DNA from: Solimonas fluminis
GTDB taxonomy: Bacteria > Pseudomonadota > Gammaproteobacteria > Nevskiales > Nevskiaceae
Assembly: GCF_002930645.1 (NCBI RefSeq)
Contig: NZ_PSNW01000004.1
Span: forward strand, 62,370 to 126,369
Length of the DNA stretch: 64,000 nucleotides
Direction of reading: 5' to 3'
Shown one piece after another: positions 16,620 to 24,585 of this stretch. The translations under genes and the position numbers were made by a program. The notes beneath the pieces are model-generated. The model was not told where the DNA came from. It worked only from the letters and a program-made list of their open reading frames with translations, and did no database searches. How positions within the stretch are numbered: the stretch's first letter is position 1; every line of letters begins with the position of its first letter.

Positions 16620-17755
16620 GGAGTGTCTCCCTTCGGCTGCGCATTGAGTCCACCCAGTCCGACGCCGCCCTCGCCTGCGAGGACGATGTCGCCGCTGGCC
16701 AGCGGCAGCACGGCGGTGAGGGTCTTCTGGTTGACCGGCGACATGCGGGTGAAGCCGATGCCTCCGTCGCGCGAGACGAACACGGCGTTGCTGGCGCCGA
16801 CCAGGACCACCTCGTTCTGCGCGGTGACCGCGCCCGAGAACAGCGACAGCGCCTCGGGAATCTTGCTCCTGGTCCAGGTCTGGCCGCTGTCGGTGCTGTA
16901 GTAGGCGTTGCCGCGCATGCCGTAGACCAGCAGGCCGCGCGAGGGCAGCGACAGCACGCCGAAGAAGGAGCCGGCATAGACGCCCGGATGATCCTTCCAG
17001 GTGGCGCCCTGGTCCTTCGACTGCAGCAGCAGGCCGCGCTCGCCCACCAGCCAGAGGCTGCCGTCGGCGGCACGCGTCATGCCGTTGAGGTGGCGATCGC
17101 CGATGCCCTCGTCGCCCTTGCCGACGTTGGCGAAGGGATCGGCCCAGGGATCTGCCTCGGCGGGAGCCGCGGCTTCGGCGGGCGCGGCGGCGGCCGGATC
17201 GGCGGCCGGGGCGGCGCCTTCCTCGGCCAGGGTCGACTTGGTCCAGGTCTTGCCGCCGTCGGCGGAGCTCAGGAACAGGCCGAAGGAGCCGTAGGCATAG
17301 AGCTTGCCGTCGTAGGGACCGGCGATGCCCAGGAGCGGATCGCCCTCGGCGGTGAACTGCACTTCCTTCCAGGTCTGGCCCTGGTCCTCGCTGCGCAGGA
17401 TCCAGCCGTCATGGCCCACCGCGAGCACGGCGCCGTCGGTGGCCAATGCCTGGGTCAGCGTGGAGCCGCGCGGCTTCTCGACCTTGGCTTCGGTCCAGGC
17501 CTTGCCGTCTTCCGAAACCAGGATGCGGCCCAGCTCGCCGACCGCGACCAGGCGCGTGCCGGCACGGACGACGCCGTTGATCTGGATGCGGTCCGCCTGC
17601 ACCTGCGTCGGCGCGAACGGCGGCGGCGGACGGTGCGAGAACGCGTAGGTCGCGGCGGCGGCCACGGCCACGGCGAACAGCACCGACGGCCATCCCGTGC
17701 TGTAGGAACTCCTGACCGGGCTGGATGGCTCCAGCGTCGACGTCATCCGATTCAT
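16616..17755 (-). CDS. YCF48-like/BNR beta-propeller protein, membrane anchored
   Basis: Protein of 379 residues with one N-terminal anchor (WPSVLFAVAVAAAATYAF, about 23-40). Then come at least five propeller blades with the S-x-D-x-G-x-T-W signature (SEDGKAWT, SEDQGQTW, SADGGKTW, SKDQGATW, STDSGQTW). An Ala/Pro/Glu-rich insert sits at about 180-210. The propeller faces the periplasm. Its stop codon overlaps the RND start, so it is probably an assembly factor or periplasmic subunit of that exporter. ACCCGG/CCGGGT arms at 17780-17797 form a small dyad just upstream. Confidence 0.85.
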   Translation of the reverse strand: MNRMTSTLEPSSPVRSSYSTGWPSVLFAVAVAAAATYAFSHRPPPPFAPTQVQADRIQINGVVRAGTRLVAVGELGRILVSEDGKAWTEAKVEKPRGSTLTQALATDGAVLAVGHDGWILRSEDQGQTWKEVQFTAEGDPLLGIAGPYDGKLYAYGSFGLFLSSADGGKTWTKSTLAEEGAAPAADPAAAAPAEAAAPAEADPWADPFANVGKGDEGIGDRHLNGMTRAADGSLWLVGERGLLLQSKDQGATWKDHPGVYAGSFFGVLSLPSRGLLVYGMRGNAYYSTDSGQTWTRSKIPEALSLFSGAVTAQNEVVLVGASNAVFVSRDGGIGFTRMSPVNQKTLTAVLPLASGDIVLAGEGGVGLGGLNAQPKGDTP

Positions 17756-17875
17756 GACGAACCTCTCCTCATTGTTTCAACCCGGTCTATGCCGGGTGAC
17801 ACACATCAGCCCTGCGCAGGCGGGGCACCGGATCCGGAGCCCTGGCCGCCTTCGCGTAAGCCGCTCTTTTTTACT

Positions 17876-19081
17876 TCAGGCGGCGATTTCGAACAGCGCG
17901 GCGGCACCCATGCCGCCGCCAATGCACATCGTGGTGACCACGTACTTGACGCCGCGGCGGCGGCCTTCGAGCAGGGCGTGGCCGACCATGCGGGCGCCGC
18001 TCATGCCGAAGGGATGGCCGATGGCGATGGCGCCGCCGTTGACGTTGAGACGGTCGTGCGGGATGCCGAGCTTGTCGCGGCAGTAGATCACCTGGCAGGC
18101 GAAGGCCTCGTTGAGCTCCCACAGGCCGATGTCGGAGACCTTGAGGCCATGCCGGGCCAGCAGCTTGGGGATGGCGAACACCGGGCCGATGCCCATCTCG
18201 TCCGGCTTGCAGCCGGCCACGGCGAAACCGCGGTAGATGCCCAGCGGCTGCAGGCCGCGCTCCTGCGCGGCCTTGCGGCTCATCAGCAGCGCGGCGGCGG
18301 CGCCGTCGGACAGCTGCGAGGCATTGCCGGCGGTGATGTGCTTGCCCAGCTGCACGAACTTGCCGTCCTTCCAGACCGGCTTGAGGGCCGACAGGCTCTC
18401 GACGGTGGTATCGGCGCGGTTGCCCTCGTCCCTGGCCAGCGTCACCGTTTCCTTGGTGGTGGGGTTGCCTTCCTTGTCGAACAGCTGCTTCTGCACCGTC
18501 AGCGGCACGATCTCGTCGTTGAACAGGCCGGCGGCCTGCGCGGCGGCGGTGCGCTTCTGGCTTTCAGCGGAGTACTCGTCCTGCGCCTGGCGGCTGATGC
18601 CATAGCGCTCGGCGACGATCTCGGCGGTCTCGATCATCTGGATGTAGGCGGTGGGCTGCGCCGCCAGCACCGCCTCGGACACGAAGCGGTAGGAATTCTT
18701 GTGCTTGTTCTGCACCAGCGAGATCGATTCCAGGCCGCCGGCGACGACGATGTCCTGCTCGCCCACCATGATGTTCTTGGCGGCGATGGCGATGGTCTGC
18801 AGGCCGGAGGAGCACTGGCGGTCCAGCGTCATGCCGGAGACGGTGTCGGGCAGGCCGCCGGTATAGGCGACCAGGCGGCCGAGGTTGTAGGCCTGCGTGC
18901 CCTGCTGCGCGGCGCAGCCGATCAGCACGTCGTCGACCTGCGCGGGATCGACCTTGGCGCGCTCGACCACGGCCTTGACCACGGCACCGCCCAGCACCGG
19001 GGCCTCGGTGTCGTTGAAGGCGCCGCGGAAGGCCTTGCCGATGCCGGTGCGTGCGACCGAGACGATGACAGCTTCGTTCAT
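17876..19081 (-). CDS. Acetyl-CoA C-acyltransferase (thiolase)
   Basis: Degradative-type thiolase of 401 residues with the acyl-accepting Cys90 (DRQCSSGLQ), His356 in GHPFGMSG and the second Cys386 in TTMCIGGG. The start is the ATG at 19081, preceded by GGAG; the upstream in-frame extension has no support. It lies downstream of MaoC hydratase and IpdF-like genes, so it could release acetyl-CoA or propionyl-CoA from steroid side chain or HIP-derived beta-ketoacyl-CoA. A closely spaced paralogue of the FadA6 type is at 25658-26809. Confidence 0.92.
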   Translation of the reverse strand: MNEAVIVSVARTGIGKAFRGAFNDTEAPVLGGAVVKAVVERAKVDPAQVDDVLIGCAAQQGTQAYNLGRLVAYTGGLPDTVSGMTLDRQCSSGLQTIAIAAKNIMVGEQDIVVAGGLESISLVQNKHKNSYRFVSEAVLAAQPTAYIQMIETAEIVAERYGISRQAQDEYSAESQKRTAAAQAAGLFNDEIVPLTVQKQLFDKEGNPTTKETVTLARDEGNRADTTVESLSALKPVWKDGKFVQLGKHITAGNASQLSDGAAAALLMSRKAAQERGLQPLGIYRGFAVAGCKPDEMGIGPVFAIPKLLARHGLKVSDIGLWELNEAFACQVIYCRDKLGIPHDRLNVNGGAIAIGHPFGMSGARMVGHALLEGRRRGVKYVVTTMCIGGGMGAAALFEIAA

Positions 19082-19175
19082 TACCTGTTTCTCCGGGGTT
19101 GCGGCCGGACCTGGACCGGCCGCGCCTAAGGGGTCAGTGAACAACGGTACGCCCTGCCCGGGCGCCCAGCTTCAC

Positions 19176-19631
19176 TCAAAAGTAGTAGCGCGAGATGGTG
19201 TCGGCGATGCAGGCCGGCTTGGCCTCGCCCTCGATTTCCACCGTCACGCGGATCGTGGCCTGCACGCCGCCGTCCTTGGTGCGCTCGGCGGCGATCAGGT
19301 CGCCCCGGCCGCGGATGCGCGAACCGACCTTCACCGGCGCCGGGAAACGCACCTTGTCGCAGCCGTAGTTGACGCCCATCTTCATCCGCACATCGACGAT
19401 CTCCGGCAGGAAGCGCGAGGCCAGCGACAGCGTCAGGTAGCCATGGGCGATGCAGGCGCCGAAGGGACCCTCCTTGGCCTTGCCGGCATCCACGTGGATC
19501 CACTGGTGATCGTCGGTGGCATCGGCGAAGAGGTTGATGCGCTCCTGGGTGACCTGCACCCAGTTGCTGACGTCCAGCGGCTTGCCGATGGACTCGAGGA
19601 TGGACTCGGCGGTTTCGAACAGGGTAGCCAT
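19176..19631 (-). CDS. MaoC-like (R)-specific enoyl-CoA hydratase
   Basis: Single hotdog domain of 151 residues. The hydratase-2 motif is present as D41-H-Q-W-I-H46 (ATDDHQWIHVD), giving the catalytic Asp/His pair, followed by GPFGACIAHGYLTLSL. Length equals single-domain MaoC proteins. It starts 14 nt after the IpdF-like gene and is followed by a thiolase. It probably hydrates an enoyl-CoA in the beta-oxidation of the HIP propionyl side chain. Confidence 0.9.
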   Translation of the reverse strand: MATLFETAESILESIGKPLDVSNWVQVTQERINLFADATDDHQWIHVDAGKAKEGPFGACIAHGYLTLSLASRFLPEIVDVRMKMGVNYGCDKVRFPAPVKVGSRIRGRGDLIAAERTKDGGVQATIRVTVEIEGEAKPACIADTISRYYF

Positions 19632-19645
19632 GGGGGTCGTTTCTG

Positions 19646-20443
19646 TCAGGAGCGCTGCGAGGAAGCGGAAATGACCTCGCCGACCAGGTAGGAGGCGTAG
19701 TCGGAGGCCAGGAACACCATCACGTTGGCGATCTCGAAGGCCTCGGCACCGCGGCCGAAGGCCTCGCGGCTGGCCAGCTCCTTCAGCAGCGCTTCCGGCG
19801 CGCTCTTGCGCAGGTGGTCGTGGAACACGATGGAAGGCGACACGGCGTTGATGCGGATGCCGTGGTCGGCGGCTTCCAGCGCCGAGCAGCGCGTCAGCGC
19901 CATCACGCCGGCCTTGGCGGCGGCGTAGTGGGCCTGCTCCTTCTGCGCGCGCCAACCCAGCACCGAGGCGTTGTTGACGATGGCGCCGCGGCCGCGGGGT
20001 TGCATCTTCTTCAGCATCGCGCGGGTCATGCGGAAGGTGCCGGTCAGGGTCACGTCCAGCACCTTGTTCCATTCCTCGTCGGTCATGTCGACGACGCGCT
20101 TGCTGCCGCCGAGGCCGGCGTTGTTGATCAGCACGTCCACGCCGCCGAGCTTGTCCTCGGCCCCGTCCACCAGGGCCTGCACGTCGGCCTCCACGGCGAC
20201 ATTGCCGACCTGGCCGAAGACCTGGGCCTGCGGGAACTCCTTGGCCAGGGCCTGGGCGGCCTCCTCGGTGCGGCGCGGGTGGATGTCGGACAGCATCAGG
20301 GCGCGGGCACCCTCCTCCAGGCAGCGCTTGGCAGCGGCGTAGCCGATGCCGCCGCCGGCGGCGGCGGTGATCAGCACCGACTTGCCCTTGAGCAGGCCAT
20401 GGGCCGGCACGTACGGCGGCGGGGCGGAAGGGGTCGCGGTCAT
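19646..20443 (-). CDS. ipdF: IpdF-like SDR (5-hydroxy-HIP-CoA dehydrogenase candidate)
   Basis: SDR of 265 residues with an unusual cofactor loop TAAAGGGIG, NNAGLGG, Ser in NNASVLGWRAQ and catalytic YAAAKAG. The runs VDMTDEEWNKVLDVTL, ASVLGWRAQ and RINAVSPSI match what I recall of actinobacterial IpdF (Rv3559c), which oxidises the 5-hydroxyl of a HIP-CoA derivative. As in Mycobacterium, a FadE30-like gene is next to it. An operator-like dyad (20501-20522) lies 57 nt upstream. It heads a probable operon with maoC, thiolase, ycf48 and RND genes. Confidence 0.82.
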   Translation of the reverse strand: MTATPSAPPPYVPAHGLLKGKSVLITAAAGGGIGYAAAKRCLEEGARALMLSDIHPRRTEEAAQALAKEFPQAQVFGQVGNVAVEADVQALVDGAEDKLGGVDVLINNAGLGGSKRVVDMTDEEWNKVLDVTLTGTFRMTRAMLKKMQPRGRGAIVNNASVLGWRAQKEQAHYAAAKAGVMALTRCSALEAADHGIRINAVSPSIVFHDHLRKSAPEALLKELASREAFGRGAEAFEIANVMVFLASDYASYLVGEVISASSQRS

Positions 20444-20500
20444 GGACGATCCTGTAGGAATTTTCAGTACCGGGAGTCTGCCCGGCCCCCGGACCCCCTA

Positions 20501-20522
20501 GCCTCGTGCGTAAAGACGAGGA
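20501..20522. promoter_or_regulatory. Candidate steroid-regulon operator upstream of ipdF
   Basis: Read on the minus strand the core is TCGTCT-TTAC-GCACGA, a 16-bp imperfect inverted repeat. It shares its 22-nt frame with sites at 22966, 36308 and 38823. Its near edge is 57 nt from the ipdF start codon. Confidence 0.6.
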
Positions 20523-20541
20523 TTCACCATTCTGGTGCAAT

Positions 20542-20570
20542 GGAATCCGCCGGCCCTGCCGGCGGATTCC
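20542..20570. terminator. Strong hairpin after the fused acyl-CoA dehydrogenase gene
   Basis: GGAATCCGCCGGC and GCCGGCGGATTCC form a perfect 13-bp stem with a 3-nt loop, 19 nt past the stop at 20589. No T-run follows, so termination by this stem alone is uncertain. Confidence 0.55.
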
Positions 20571-20588
20571 CGGGACTTCCGGCCCGGC

Positions 20589-22916
20589 TCAGGCGGGCCG
20601 CGGCTCGCGCGGCATCTGCAGGCCGCGCTCGGCGATCAGGTTGAGCTGGATCTCGTTGGTACCGGCATAGATGGTATCGGCGCGCGAGAAGAAGAACAGC
20701 TGCTGCAGGGGGCGGATCGCCGGGTCGTCCGAGACCGTGTCGGCTTCGGGCCCCAGCACGTCCACCGCGAGCTTGCCGAGATCGCGGTGCCAGTTGGACC
20801 AGTAGTACTTGTAGATCAGGGCCTCGCGCCCGAGCTGGGTCTGTTCGCCGGAGAGCATGCGCAGGGCGTTGTAGCGCATCACCCGCAGGCCGCTCCAGGC
20901 CTGCGCCAGGCGCTGGCGGACCTGGGCGTCGCCGATGCGGCCGGCGGCCTGCGCCGCCTGCACCACCAGCTCCAGTTCGTGGGCAAAGTGCATCTGCTGG
21001 CCCAGCGTGGACACGCCGCGCTCGGCCTCCAGCAGCCCCATGGCGACCTTCCAGCCCTCGCCGGGCGCGCCGACGATGTGGTCGGCCTGCGCCACTGCGC
21101 CGTCGAAGAACACCTCGTTGAACTCCGAGCCGCCGCCGAGCTGCTTGATCGGGCGGATCTCGATACCCGGCTGCTTCAGCGGCATCAGCAGGAAGGCCAG
21201 GCCCTTGTTGCCCTTGCTGCCGGGCTCGCAGCGCGCCAGCACGAAGATCCACTCCGACTCGTGCGCCAGCGAGGTCCAGATCTTCTGGCCCTGCACGCGC
21301 CAGGAGCCGTCGGCCTCCTGCCAGCAGCGGGTCTGCACGTTGGCCAGATCGGATCCGGCATTGGGCTCGGAATAGCCCTGGGCCCAGAACTCGGTGCCGT
21401 CGACGATGCGCGGCAGGAAGCGCGCCTTCTGCTGGTCGCTGCCGTAGCGGATCAGCGCCGGGCCCATCAGGCCCTCGCCGATATGCCCCATGCGGCCGGG
21501 ACCGCCGGCACGCGCATATTCCTCGTGGAAGATCACCTGCTGCTGGATGCCCAGGCCGCGGCCGCCTGCTTCCTTGGGCCAGCCCACGCAGGTCCAGCCA
21601 CCGGCGGCGAGTTCGCGCTCCCATTCCTTGCGCAGCTCCGGGAAGGCCTCTTCGTCGCCGGGGCCGCCACGGTGCTTCAGCGGCGCGAAACGCCCGCTGA
21701 GGTGCTCGCGCATCCAGCCGGCCACCTCGGCGCGGAAGGCTTCATCGGCACCGGCGCTGGTGGCCGGGGCTTCCTGCTGCGCCGGGGCCGCGATCACGCC
21801 CTCGGCGATCAGCGCGCGCAGTGCATCGCTGTTGCCCAGCCAGTGGCTGCTGGCCTGGGCGCGCTTGAAGTAGAGCTGGGGATCGTACTCCCAGGTGAAG
21901 CCGACGCCGCCATGCAGCTGGATGGCTTCCTGGGCGCACCAGAAGAAGCTGTCCGCCGCCAGCGCGCGCGCCATGGCCGTTTCCATCTCCAGCCTCGCGG
22001 TGTCGGCGCCCGAGGCGGCTACGGCCGCGGCGCCGGCCACGGCGGAGCGCAGCTCCTCCACCCGCACCATCATCAGCGCGCAGCGGTGCTTCACCGCCTG
22101 GAACGAGGCGATGACGCGGCCGAACTGCTTGCGCGTGGCGGTGTAGGCCACGGTGAGATCGAGACAGCTCTGCGCCGCGCCGAGCTGCTCGGCGGCGATG
22201 TAGAGCCGGGCCAGCGCGGCCGCGCGGGCGATGCCGTCGTCGAAGCGGGCCGGATCGTCGATGCGGTCGGCGGCGACGCCGTTCAGGTCCAGGCGCGCGA
22301 AGCGGCGGGTCTGGTCCCAGCCGTTGAGCTGCTGGATCGCCAGGCCTTCGTCGTCGTGGCGCAGCGCGAACAGGCCATGGCCGCCGCCCGGCAGCTTCGC
22401 CGGCAGGAACAGCCAGCCGACGTTGGCGCCATCGGGCACCCGCGCGCAGAAGCCGTTGAGCTTCCAGCCCTCGCCCTCGGGCACCGCTTCCAGCTCGGCG
22501 GCGGCGTCACGCCAGTCGAGGCTGCTGGGCAGCGGCGCGGTGGCGCTGAGGCTGCCCTCGGCGATGGCGCCGAGGAAGCGCTGGCGCGCCGCGTCCGTGG
22601 CGGTCTCGCCCAGCAGGTTCGCCGCCAGGCAGACAGTGGAGAAGAACGGCGCGCACAGCAGGCGGCGGCCCATCTGCTCCAGGACCAGCGCCAGCTCCAC
22701 CGGGCCCAGGCCCAGTCCGCCGCAGTCCTCGGGGATCGCCAGCGCGCACCAGCCCAGTTCGGAACCGATGCGCTGCCACACCGACTCGTCGTAGCCGGCC
22801 GGGCTTTCCATCGCGGCGCGCACGGCGGCGGAGGTGCTGACGTCGGCGAGGAAATTCTCGGCGGCATCGCGGATCAGGATCTGGTCTTCGGTCAGCGCCA
22901 GGTTCACGAGGGGCAT
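20589..22916 (-). CDS. Two-domain acyl-CoA dehydrogenase; C-half FadE30-like
   Basis: Protein of 775 residues containing two complete acyl-CoA dehydrogenase units. The N-half (about 1-370) ends in YTATRKQFGRVIASFQAVKH and GGVGFTWEYDPQLYFKRA. The C-half (about 395-770) has the FAD-loop QGYSEPNAGSDLA, GQKIWTSLAH and IYAGTNEIQLNLIAERGL. In the last motif Ala replaces the Glu that is catalytic base in medium-chain enzymes, so the base must lie elsewhere, as in isovaleryl-type enzymes. The C-half resembles FadE30, which works next to IpdF on HIP-CoA. Mycobacterial steroid FadEs usually assemble from alpha and beta chains; here both are one chain. It appears monocistronic. Confidence 0.88.
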   Translation of the reverse strand: MPLVNLALTEDQILIRDAAENFLADVSTSAAVRAAMESPAGYDESVWQRIGSELGWCALAIPEDCGGLGLGPVELALVLEQMGRRLLCAPFFSTVCLAANLLGETATDAARQRFLGAIAEGSLSATAPLPSSLDWRDAAAELEAVPEGEGWKLNGFCARVPDGANVGWLFLPAKLPGGGHGLFALRHDDEGLAIQQLNGWDQTRRFARLDLNGVAADRIDDPARFDDGIARAAALARLYIAAEQLGAAQSCLDLTVAYTATRKQFGRVIASFQAVKHRCALMMVRVEELRSAVAGAAAVAASGADTARLEMETAMARALAADSFFWCAQEAIQLHGGVGFTWEYDPQLYFKRAQASSHWLGNSDALRALIAEGVIAAPAQQEAPATSAGADEAFRAEVAGWMREHLSGRFAPLKHRGGPGDEEAFPELRKEWERELAAGGWTCVGWPKEAGGRGLGIQQQVIFHEEYARAGGPGRMGHIGEGLMGPALIRYGSDQQKARFLPRIVDGTEFWAQGYSEPNAGSDLANVQTRCWQEADGSWRVQGQKIWTSLAHESEWIFVLARCEPGSKGNKGLAFLLMPLKQPGIEIRPIKQLGGGSEFNEVFFDGAVAQADHIVGAPGEGWKVAMGLLEAERGVSTLGQQMHFAHELELVVQAAQAAGRIGDAQVRQRLAQAWSGLRVMRYNALRMLSGEQTQLGREALIYKYYWSNWHRDLGKLAVDVLGPEADTVSDDPAIRPLQQLFFFSRADTIYAGTNEIQLNLIAERGLQMPREPRPA

Positions 22917-22965
22917 CCAGCTTGGGCTATGAGGCCGGGATTATCGTGGGCCTGGGGCCTGGGAC

Positions 22966-22987
22966 TCTTCATCCATTGGGCTGAGTC
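22966..22987. promoter_or_regulatory. Candidate steroid-regulon operator upstream of fused acyl-CoA dehydrogenase
   Basis: Core TCATCC-ATTG-GGCTGA. Over 22 nt it agrees with the tesB-upstream site (36308) at 19 positions. Its near edge is 49 nt upstream of the start at 22916. Confidence 0.6.
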
Positions 22988-23061
22988 GGGAGTTTCTTGG
23001 ATTGCCTAAATCGCAATCCAAGCCGGCGAAGGCCCGGCCATGGAGTGTTTGGCCCCGCTGA

Positions 23062-23082
23062 GGCCTGACTCAATGCCAGGCC
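23062..23082. repeat. Family C inverted repeat, copy 2
   Basis: GGCCTG and CAGGCC flank ACTCAATGC; the ACTCAATG centre is shared with 8946-8972 and 25532-25550. Confidence 0.45.
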
Positions 23083-23153
23083 GAAGTAGCAAAACACGGG
23101 CGGGGGCCGAATGGGCGAACCGCCGTCCCCCCGCGGATGGCGCCCCGAAGGCA

Positions 23154-23176
23154 AAACCCCGCTCAGGGCGGGGTTT
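23154..23176 (-). terminator. Intrinsic terminator after alpha/beta hydrolase
   Basis: AAACCCCGC / GCGGGGTTT with a 5-nt loop, followed on the minus strand by TTTTGCC, 15 nt past the hydrolase stop. Confidence 0.8.
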
Positions 23177-23191
23177 CTGGTCAACGCGGAA

Positions 23192-24265
23192 CTACGCCGC
23201 CTCCGCCAGCCTTTGGGCGGCCTGGGCCGTCCAGAAATGCCGCAGGCGCCGCGCGGTGACGCCCGGCACCTCGATCATCGGCAGGTGACCCACGCCGCTG
23301 AGCTTCTTGACCACGGCATGCGGGATGGCGGCCTTGAAGGCGTCGGCGGAGGAGACGTCGAGGATGCGGTCCTGCTCGCCCCAGAGCACCAGGGTCGGTA
23401 CCTGGATGCCCGACAGTTCCACCTGCGGCGTCTCGATCATCTGCGAGAACAGGTGCAGGTTGAGCGTGCGGCGGCTGGTGAACTGGCCGTACATCAGCGG
23501 CGCCAGCGCCAGTGCCAGGCTGCTGCGGTTGCGCTCCATGGTGCTTTCCAGCAGCTGCACCACTTCCGACAGGCGTCCGGCGATCAGGCCGTTGCGCCCC
23601 TCGCTGAGCCCGCTCTCGAAGGGGCTGGAGTTCTCGCCGTGCATTCCGGCGGCGTTCATCAGCGTCAGCGAGGCCACCAGCGAGGCGTGGCGAGCCGCCA
23701 TCAGCCCGGCGATGGCGCCGCCCATGGAACTGCCCACCACGTGGGCCGGAGCACCGATGGTGCGGCGCGCCCATTCGGCGACCCGCTCGGCCTGGCGGTC
23801 CAGGGTGTAGGACAGGCCATGGATGTACTGGCTCTCGCCCCAGGCGGGCAGGTCCAGCACGTAGAGGCGGTAGCGCTGCATCAGGAAGGGCAGCATCAGC
23901 AGCCAGTTTTCCTTGCTGGAGGTGAAGCCGTGCAGCAGCAGCACCGGCTCGCCGCCGGCCTTGCCGCCTTCCATCCAGACCAGGCGATGGCCCTCGACCA
24001 CGGCGCTGCGCTTGCGCATGCCGGTGGCCAGGCGCTGCACCTCGCGCAGCAGCGGCCAGGCCAGCCCGGAAGGCTGCCACTGGCGCAGGGCGGCTTCATC
24101 GGGACGCTCGGCCTTGGCCAGATAGGCGGCGCGGACCCGGTCCAGTGCGGCCTGCTGCTCATCGAGACCCTGGGGGCCCGCCTTGGAACTCCCGATTACC
24201 GACAAGGCCGGGGAGATCGCCGAGCGCAGGCTCGCCAGCACGGCGGCGGAAGGAAAACGGATCAT
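23192..24265 (-). CDS. Alpha/beta hydrolase
   Basis: Protein of 357 residues with an N-terminal extension of about 90 residues and then a hydrolase fold: oxyanion HGFTSSKENW, nucleophile Ser in GSSMGG, Asp in LWGEQDRILD and His in GVGHLPMIE. GGAG precedes the ATG. It could be a C-C bond hydrolase, esterase or lipase. The HsaD/TesD meta-cleavage hydrolase belongs to this fold, but the long N-terminal extension and the poor match I see to the usual MCP-hydrolase motifs argue against that call. Own terminator and upstream gap suggest a separate transcript. Confidence 0.82.
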   Translation of the reverse strand: MIRFPSAAVLASLRSAISPALSVIGSSKAGPQGLDEQQAALDRVRAAYLAKAERPDEAALRQWQPSGLAWPLLREVQRLATGMRKRSAVVEGHRLVWMEGGKAGGEPVLLLHGFTSSKENWLLMLPFLMQRYRLYVLDLPAWGESQYIHGLSYTLDRQAERVAEWARRTIGAPAHVVGSSMGGAIAGLMAARHASLVASLTLMNAAGMHGENSSPFESGLSEGRNGLIAGRLSEVVQLLESTMERNRSSLALALAPLMYGQFTSRRTLNLHLFSQMIETPQVELSGIQVPTLVLWGEQDRILDVSSADAFKAAIPHAVVKKLSGVGHLPMIEVPGVTARRLRHFWTAQAAQRLAEAA

Positions 24266-24365
24266 CGGGACTCCAGTTATTAGGCAAAACAGCCGGCGCA
24301 GGCCTGGGTCCTTGCGGGCTGCACGGACCTTAAAGAGAGGGTGACGCAGGCGTCATTGACTCCCC

Positions 24366-24383
24366 TGACATCGCCCAATGTCA
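24366..24383. promoter_or_regulatory. Inverted repeat upstream of alpha/beta hydrolase
   Basis: TGACAT-CGCCCA-ATGTCA, a perfect 6-6-6 dyad 100 nt upstream of the hydrolase start at 24265. Possible operator; no regulator is identified. Confidence 0.35.
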
Positions 24384-24515
24384 CAGTAACCCAGGTTTCC
24401 ACCCATTATGGTGCAGCGCAGCAGCAAGCCCTTGAAAGCACTGCTTTTGCCCAAGGCGGCGGCTGGATGCCCCGGGACATCCACCCGCCGGACGGCCCTC
24501 GCCTCGCCCAGCAAA

Positions 24516-24543
24516 ATGCCCCGGGACGTTCATCCCGGGGCAT
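24516..24543 (-). terminator. Intrinsic terminator at the end of the C/D-ring operon
   Basis: ATGCCCCGGGA / TCCCGGGGCAT with 6-nt loop, followed by TTTTGC on the minus strand, 43 nt past the SDR stop at 24586. Confidence 0.8.
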
Positions 24544-24585
24544 CGTGTCCGAAACCGGTCCAGTGGCTGGCCGAGTGCGGCGACG

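Larger units (their letters stand above)
24266..24585. other. Gene-free gap with dyad and terminator
   Basis: In this 320-nt gap I see a candidate operator (24366-24383), the terminator of the downstream SDR (24516-24543) and a partial duplicate of that stem (ATGCCCCGGGAC near 24468). No coding sequence is supported. Confidence 0.6.

Noticed and set aside
14235-16901. Plus-strand open frame of 888 codons opposite the RND exporter
   Set aside because: Translation is a His/Gln/Asp-rich shadow without any domain; the minus strand encodes a full RND protein.
23192-24265. Alpha/beta hydrolase considered as HsaD/TesD meta-cleavage hydrolase
   Set aside because: Catalytic triad fits any alpha/beta hydrolase, but the 90-residue N-terminal extension and distance from tesB do not support that specific call.
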